A stretch of DNA of 8,593 bases from assembly GCA_014523625.1 (NCBI GenBank), contig JAATVP010000043.1, forward strand, positions 1 to 8,593, given 5' to 3'. Positions 6,291 through 8,593 of this stretch are shown piece after piece; position 1 is the stretch's first letter; each line of letters opens with the position of its first letter. Origin of the DNA: Nitrososphaerales archaeon TH5896 (GTDB lineage Archaea > Thermoproteota > Nitrososphaeria > Nitrososphaerales > Nitrososphaeraceae). Position numbers and translations under genes: made by a program. The notes beneath the pieces are model-generated. The model saw only the letters and a program-made list of their open reading frames with translations, searched no databases and was not told the DNA's origin.

Positions 6291-6347
6291 AATTAACTAA
6301 TTTCGCTAAGAAATGATCAGACAATCAATGAGGTACTAAAATAAGTT

Positions 6348-6358
6348 TGAACTCGAAG
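6348..6358 (+). repeat. 11-bp motif, copy 1 (second copy at 7524-7534)
   Basis: TGAACTCGAAG occurs twice, both times 6-9 bases after an AATAA and shortly before an ATG. The extended match (AATAA-N3-TGAACTCGAAG) is 16 of 19 bases. It may be a shared promoter-proximal element or a trace of duplication. Confidence 0.4.
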
Positions 6359-6374
6359 TTATTTAGAAAAGGTT

Positions 6375-6410
6375 ATGGAGGGGAAAAGAAGAAAAGATAG
6401 TGTAATCTGA
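6375..6410 (+). other. Mini-ORF in frame with the glycosyltransferase, ending in TGA
   Basis: ATG at 6375 opens an 11-codon frame (MEGKRRKDSVI) that ends at TGA 6408-6410, directly abutting the TTG start at 6411 in the same frame. It could be a leader peptide, a stop-codon mutation that shortened the N-terminus, or coincidence. A TATA-like CTAAAATAAG (6336-6345) would place initiation upstream of it, whereas TTATTTAG (6359-6366) would place initiation downstream. Confidence 0.3.
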
Positions 6411-7403
6411 TTGTATGTATTACATATATGGGATCAAGCAGGTGTAGCTTTCATTTTAGCAAAGTTTCAGCAGATCAATGGCAATGAAAGTAAAGTTATA
6501 AGAGTTCGGAATGCTGACAAATATGGTATAGACGAATATTATAAAGAATTTGGAATGTTCGTAACATCTAAAGAATTAGTTTATAAATCGATTGAGGAGG
6601 CTAGAAGAGCAGATGTAATACATATTCATAGTTTACCAGAAATGGTAACTAATATCAGAAATGTGTATAAAAAATCAAAGGTGATCATCCTTCACTATCA
6701 CGGTACTGATATCAGAGGTTTCTCTGAGGAGGATAATTCACAAACATCTAATTTACAAAATATTTTAAGGCCTAAAAATATAATTAGAAAAATTCGTAAG
6801 AGACGCCTACATATCAAAGCACAAAGATTAGCAGATAGAGTTATTGTGTCAACACCTGATTTGATTCAATTAGTCAAAGGATCAATCTTCTTACCAAATC
6901 CTATTGATACTAATCATTTTAACAATAAATTGGTTAAAGAAAGTTCTGTTGATGTATATAAAGGATTATTGGTAAATAGTGAAGTCACTGACATTGAACT
7001 TGCTATGAACTATTGCAAACGTAAGAAAATCAATCTTAATATTGATATTTATGACAGAACAAAAAATCCTATATGCTATAAAGACATCCCAAATTTTTTG
7101 AAGAAATATGATGTGTACGTCGACTTAAGATTTGTAAATCAGAAATTACTTAAAAATCTTAGTAAGACTGCGTTAGAAGCATTAGCATGCGGATTAAGAG
7201 TATTAAACTATAATCTTGAATATGTGGAAGGTTTGCCATCAGAACATTGTCCCACAAACGTGATCAAGACATTGTCATCCATATATTCAAATAAAAGGAA
7301 GAGAACGGAGACAAGTAAATTAGAATTGGAATTAGCAATTTTGGATATGATTGATGGAATTCCTATCTTATTAAGAAAACTGTTGAAACGTGGTCAAACA
7401 TGA
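6411..7403 (+). CDS. GT-B fold glycosyltransferase, divergent GT4-like
   Basis: The 330-residue protein starts with the beta strand VLHIWDQAGVAFILAKF (3-19), the N-terminal glycine-containing loop of GT-B enzymes. VIHIHSLPEM (69-78) and IILHYHGTDIRGF (92-104) are acceptor-domain landmarks. SLPNPIDT-type sequence at 161-167 marks entry into the donor domain, and SKTALEALACGLRVLNY (251-267) is the GT4 nucleotide-sugar block with E256. The first Glu of the usual EX7E pair is replaced by K248, and the donor domain is short, so it may use its donor differently or be weakly active. It probably adds a sugar to a surface glycan or glycolipid (inference). Start is TTG: a TGA precedes it directly, and only this start keeps the first strand. 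The Arg/Lys-rich 125-136 segment may bind membrane. A T-rich tract follows the stop at 7410-7420. Confidence 0.85.
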   Translation: MYVLHIWDQAGVAFILAKFQQINGNESKVIRVRNADKYGIDEYYKEFGMFVTSKELVYKSIEEARRADVIHIHSLPEMVTNIRNVYKKSKVIILHYHGTDIRGFSEEDNSQTSNLQNILRPKNIIRKIRKRRLHIKAQRLADRVIVSTPDLIQLVKGSIFLPNPIDTNHFNNKLVKESSVDVYKGLLVNSEVTDIELAMNYCKRKKINLNIDIYDRTKNPICYKDIPNFLKKYDVYVDLRFVNQKLLKNLSKTALEALACGLRVLNYNLEYVEGLPSEHCPTNVIKTLSSIYSNKRKRTETSKLELELAILDMIDGIPILLRKLLKRGQT

Positions 7404-7523
7404 TACTGATTTAGTTTTTGATCTATGGATATATTATTATTAATCTCTTGTTCTCTTACCAATATTTGTATTATTCATAAGATTTCCTTACAATAATCTT
7501 TCATATATACATCATAATAAAGC

Positions 7524-7534
7524 TGAACTCGAAG
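7524..7534 (+). repeat. 11-bp motif, copy 2 (first copy at 6348-6358)
   Basis: Exact TGAACTCGAAG, preceded by AATAA and followed at 7540 by ATG. See the copy at 6348-6358 for interpretation. Confidence 0.4.
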
Positions 7535-7696
7535 AAAACATGAGGGAATGGGAATATGGCGTCTTAATTCAAATGCATCCAACTTTCGTAAGACAATTAG
7601 ACCTAAGAATGATGCAAAATTCGGTGATATTAAACAAGTATTTATGGACTTCGCTGTAACGCAATGCTTTTTTACTTCTATGAGATTTCTTTTGCC

Positions 7697-7813
7697 ATGA
7701 GCCGTTCGGCAAAGGAATGGTCAAGCCCACAGACTGCTCTAACTTATCTAAATGTAGCTGACACGATTCCGCATCGCTCAGAAGGTTGGTATTTTGTGAT
7801 TAAGATGAGTTGA
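7697..7813 (+). pseudogene. N-terminal fragment of a SAM-dependent methyltransferase
   Basis: A 38-codon frame contains EWSSPQTALTYLNVADTIPHRSEG (residues 7-30 of the frame; W8 to Y17 and I25 to G30 are the telling parts). From memory this matches the N-terminal helix of a methyltransferase family in actinobacteria and thaumarchaea with a W-x-SP-x-x-A-x-x-YL-x-x-AD-x-IPHR-x-EGE signature just before the SAM-binding LDLGTGDGRL motif. Here the match ends after EG, no SAM motif follows in any frame before 7952, and the frame stops at 7813. The rest of the gene is therefore missing, most simply by deletion. Its ATG overlaps by four bases (ATGA) the stop of an unrecognised 50-codon frame (7548-7700). 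The family assignment rests on pattern memory, but the residue agreement is strong. Confidence 0.55.
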
Positions 7814-7934
7814 TACTATTGTGATACAATGAGTTGATAAATTATTAGTTTACAACTGACCGAACACTCAGTCAGCGATTAACAAAATGTCAAATATCCT
7901 CCGCTCAACTTGATCAGTTTTCGCTAGCTGAATC

Positions 7935-7942
7935 TAAAAATA
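7935..7942 (-). terminator. T-tract after the zinc-ribbon gene
   Basis: On the minus strand a TTTTTAG run lies about 12 nt beyond the stop at 7953. T-rich tracts alone can end archaeal transcription. No strong hairpin accompanies it. Confidence 0.3.
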
Positions 7943-7952
7943 TATTGGTACT

Positions 7953-8294
7953 TCAAGCTGCATATTGCTTATCGACAATGTCATTACTTCTATAGAATTC
8001 CATCTCCATACCCCGGGTTATATTGTAATCTATTTTAAATGACTCATTTGTGGAGATGGGAATAAGCTCAGTGTCATGGGAATTACATACATGACAACCA
8101 ATAATTTTTGATAAAGAATTCAAGTTATCAATACTGAAATAAGATGCACACCAATAACAAGAATTACAGATTACAAAATAAATATGATTGACGGATTGTA
8201 CGATTGTGTTATTTTCTCTTTCTATAGTGTTAGAAGATAGCTTGGTTTTTTGAAGCAATAAATCATATTCTAAGTTGAGTTTAACAGTTTCCAT
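7953..8294 (-). CDS. Small zinc-ribbon-like protein
   Basis: The 113-residue protein holds five cysteines in a compact core: ICNSCYWCASYF (42-53, C43, C46, C49) and GCHVCNS (66-72, C67, C70), a pattern consistent with a four-Cys zinc ribbon plus one extra Cys. The core is followed by ELIPISTNESFKIDYNITRG (76-95) and a short acidic C-terminus. I recognise the block (F-V-I-C-x-x-C-x-W-C-A-S-Y, then C-x-x-C, then PI...E.....Y....G) from small proteins of ammonia-oxidising archaea, for which I know no function; a nucleic-acid or protein-binding adaptor is a guess. It is soluble, with no signal peptide. The ATG is preceded by a TATA-like box (8331-8340), and a dyad (8306-8326) lies between them. 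The only other nearby candidate is the doubtful ORF at 8339-8527 on the same strand. Confidence 0.75.
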   Translation of the reverse strand: METVKLNLEYDLLLQKTKLSSNTIERENNTIVQSVNHIYFVICNSCYWCASYFSIDNLNSLSKIIGCHVCNSHDTELIPISTNESFKIDYNITRGMEMEFYRSNDIVDKQYAA

Positions 8295-8305
8295 AACATT
8301 CTCAA

Positions 8306-8326
8306 GACATTGTAGATAATAATGTC
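8306..8326 (-). promoter_or_regulatory. Dyad at the predicted start site of the zinc-ribbon gene
   Basis: GACATT-N9-AATGTC is a perfect 6-bp inverted repeat. It covers the predicted initiation point (about 8309), between the TATA-like box at 8331-8340 and the ATG at 8294. A repressor bound there would block transcription; autoregulation is conceivable but not shown. Confidence 0.4.
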
Positions 8327-8330
8327 GCTT

Positions 8331-8340
8331 ATTATATTTT
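8331..8340 (-). promoter_or_regulatory. TATA-like box for the zinc-ribbon gene
   Basis: The minus strand reads AAAATATAAT, centred about 41 nt before the ATG at 8294, implying a leader of about 15 nt. It touches the stop codon of the doubtful upstream ORF, so the zinc-ribbon gene need not be co-transcribed with it. Confidence 0.45.
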
Positions 8341-8527
8341 ATGGTAATTCAACTATAGTATCTATTATCATTAAAGAATAGGAACGTATATGACGGGATT
8401 TAAAAGCCATTGGTTGTATATAATAAGAAATCATATCCATATGATGTATTGTAAACCCATGCTCGCATTCCAAGCACCAAATAGGTATTCTGATGGACAT
8501 AATGGGGAAATGCACTGTCGGTGTCAT
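8339..8527 (-). CDS. Doubtful small ORF with a CxxC-x-H motif
   Basis: A 62-codon frame whose likely start is the internal ATG at residue 10, or the ATG at 8527 (a TAG lies two codons upstream). It encodes IPIWCLECEHGF (14-25, C18 and C21, H23) followed by HHMDM (28-32), so one half of a zinc site is possible. The composition is plausible for a small protein and it lies on the same strand as the zinc-ribbon gene, but I see no promoter and recognise no family. Two other frames are open across the same bases (minus from the window edge to 8400, and plus from 8390 to the edge), so the coding frame is not settled. Confidence 0.3.
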   Translation of the reverse strand: MTPTVHFPIMSIRIPIWCLECEHGFTIHHMDMISYYIQPMAFKSRHIRSYSLMIIDTIVELP

Positions 8528-8593
8528 TATGAGCTATTTTGGTTGGAACGGAAAAGGCGGTATCGGTTGATAGTCCTCCTACACCGTGGTCGC

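Larger units (their letters stand above)
7404..7952. other. Spacer with decayed coding remnants
   Basis: No intact gene. The stretch holds the second TGAACTCGAAG copy (7524-7534), an unrecognised 50-codon frame (7548-7700), a methyltransferase-like fragment (7697-7813), an 11-bp direct repeat ATGAGTTGATA (7805-7815 and 7829-7839) with the hairpin ATTGT-GAT-ACAAT between them (7818-7830), and a dyad CTGAC-N10-GTCAG (7856-7875). Confidence 0.5.

Noticed and set aside
7540..7659. 39-codon ATG frame after the second TGAACTCGAAG copy
   Set aside because: It overlaps another short frame, is not recognisable, and such lengths arise often by chance.
7805..7839. 11-bp direct repeat ATGAGTTGATA as a target-site duplication
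   Set aside because: Only 13 bp separate the copies, with no room for an inserted element and no terminal inverted repeats of an insertion sequence.

Overview
The window looks like a gene-sparse stretch of an AT-rich archaeal chromosome. The best fit is Nitrososphaeria (Thaumarchaeota), probably a soil Nitrososphaerales of the Nitrosocosmicus type. That placement is inferred from protein style: an AN1 zinc finger joined to an M50-type membrane protease, an Ig-like surface protein rich in N-glycosylation sequons, a small zinc-ribbon protein, TATA-like boxes close upstream of start codons, and long non-coding gaps. The eight CDS calls I trust most cover about 61% of the window. I see no rRNA, tRNA, CRISPR array or intact insertion sequence.

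Layout, left to right. 1-309 is non-coding and carries a terminator-like hairpin. 310-978 (-) is a class I SAM-dependent methyltransferase. It diverges from 1348-2124 (+), the AN1 finger/M50 protease fusion, across a 369-bp spacer containing three perfect dyads. 2345-3019 (+) is an anchored or secreted Ig-like protein that starts with TTG. It converges on 3343-4161 (-), an alpha/beta hydrolase with higher GC than its neighbours. 4162-4702 is mostly non-coding. 4703-4906 (+) is a small single-span membrane protein. After a 607-bp gap comes 5514-6260 (+), a secreted protein of a conserved but unnamed family. 6411-7403 (+) is a divergent GT4-like glycosyltransferase with a TTG start directly behind an in-frame TGA. 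7404-7952 holds a decayed N-terminal fragment of a second methyltransferase. 7953-8294 (-) is a small protein with five cysteines of zinc-ribbon type. 8339-8527 (-) is a doubtful small ORF, and the right edge is coding-ambiguous.

Most genes appear to be single transcription units with their own promoter, and several are followed by an inverted repeat. There is no clear operon. The common theme is the cell surface: two secreted or anchored proteins, a glycosyltransferase, a methyltransferase that could act on glycans, and an intramembrane protease. A shared pathway is not shown by the sequence. Points that most deserve checking are the methyltransferase remnant, the mini-ORF fused by a TGA to the glycosyltransferase frame, the dyads in the divergent spacer and in front of the zinc-ribbon gene, and the missing first Glu of the glycosyltransferase EX7E motif.
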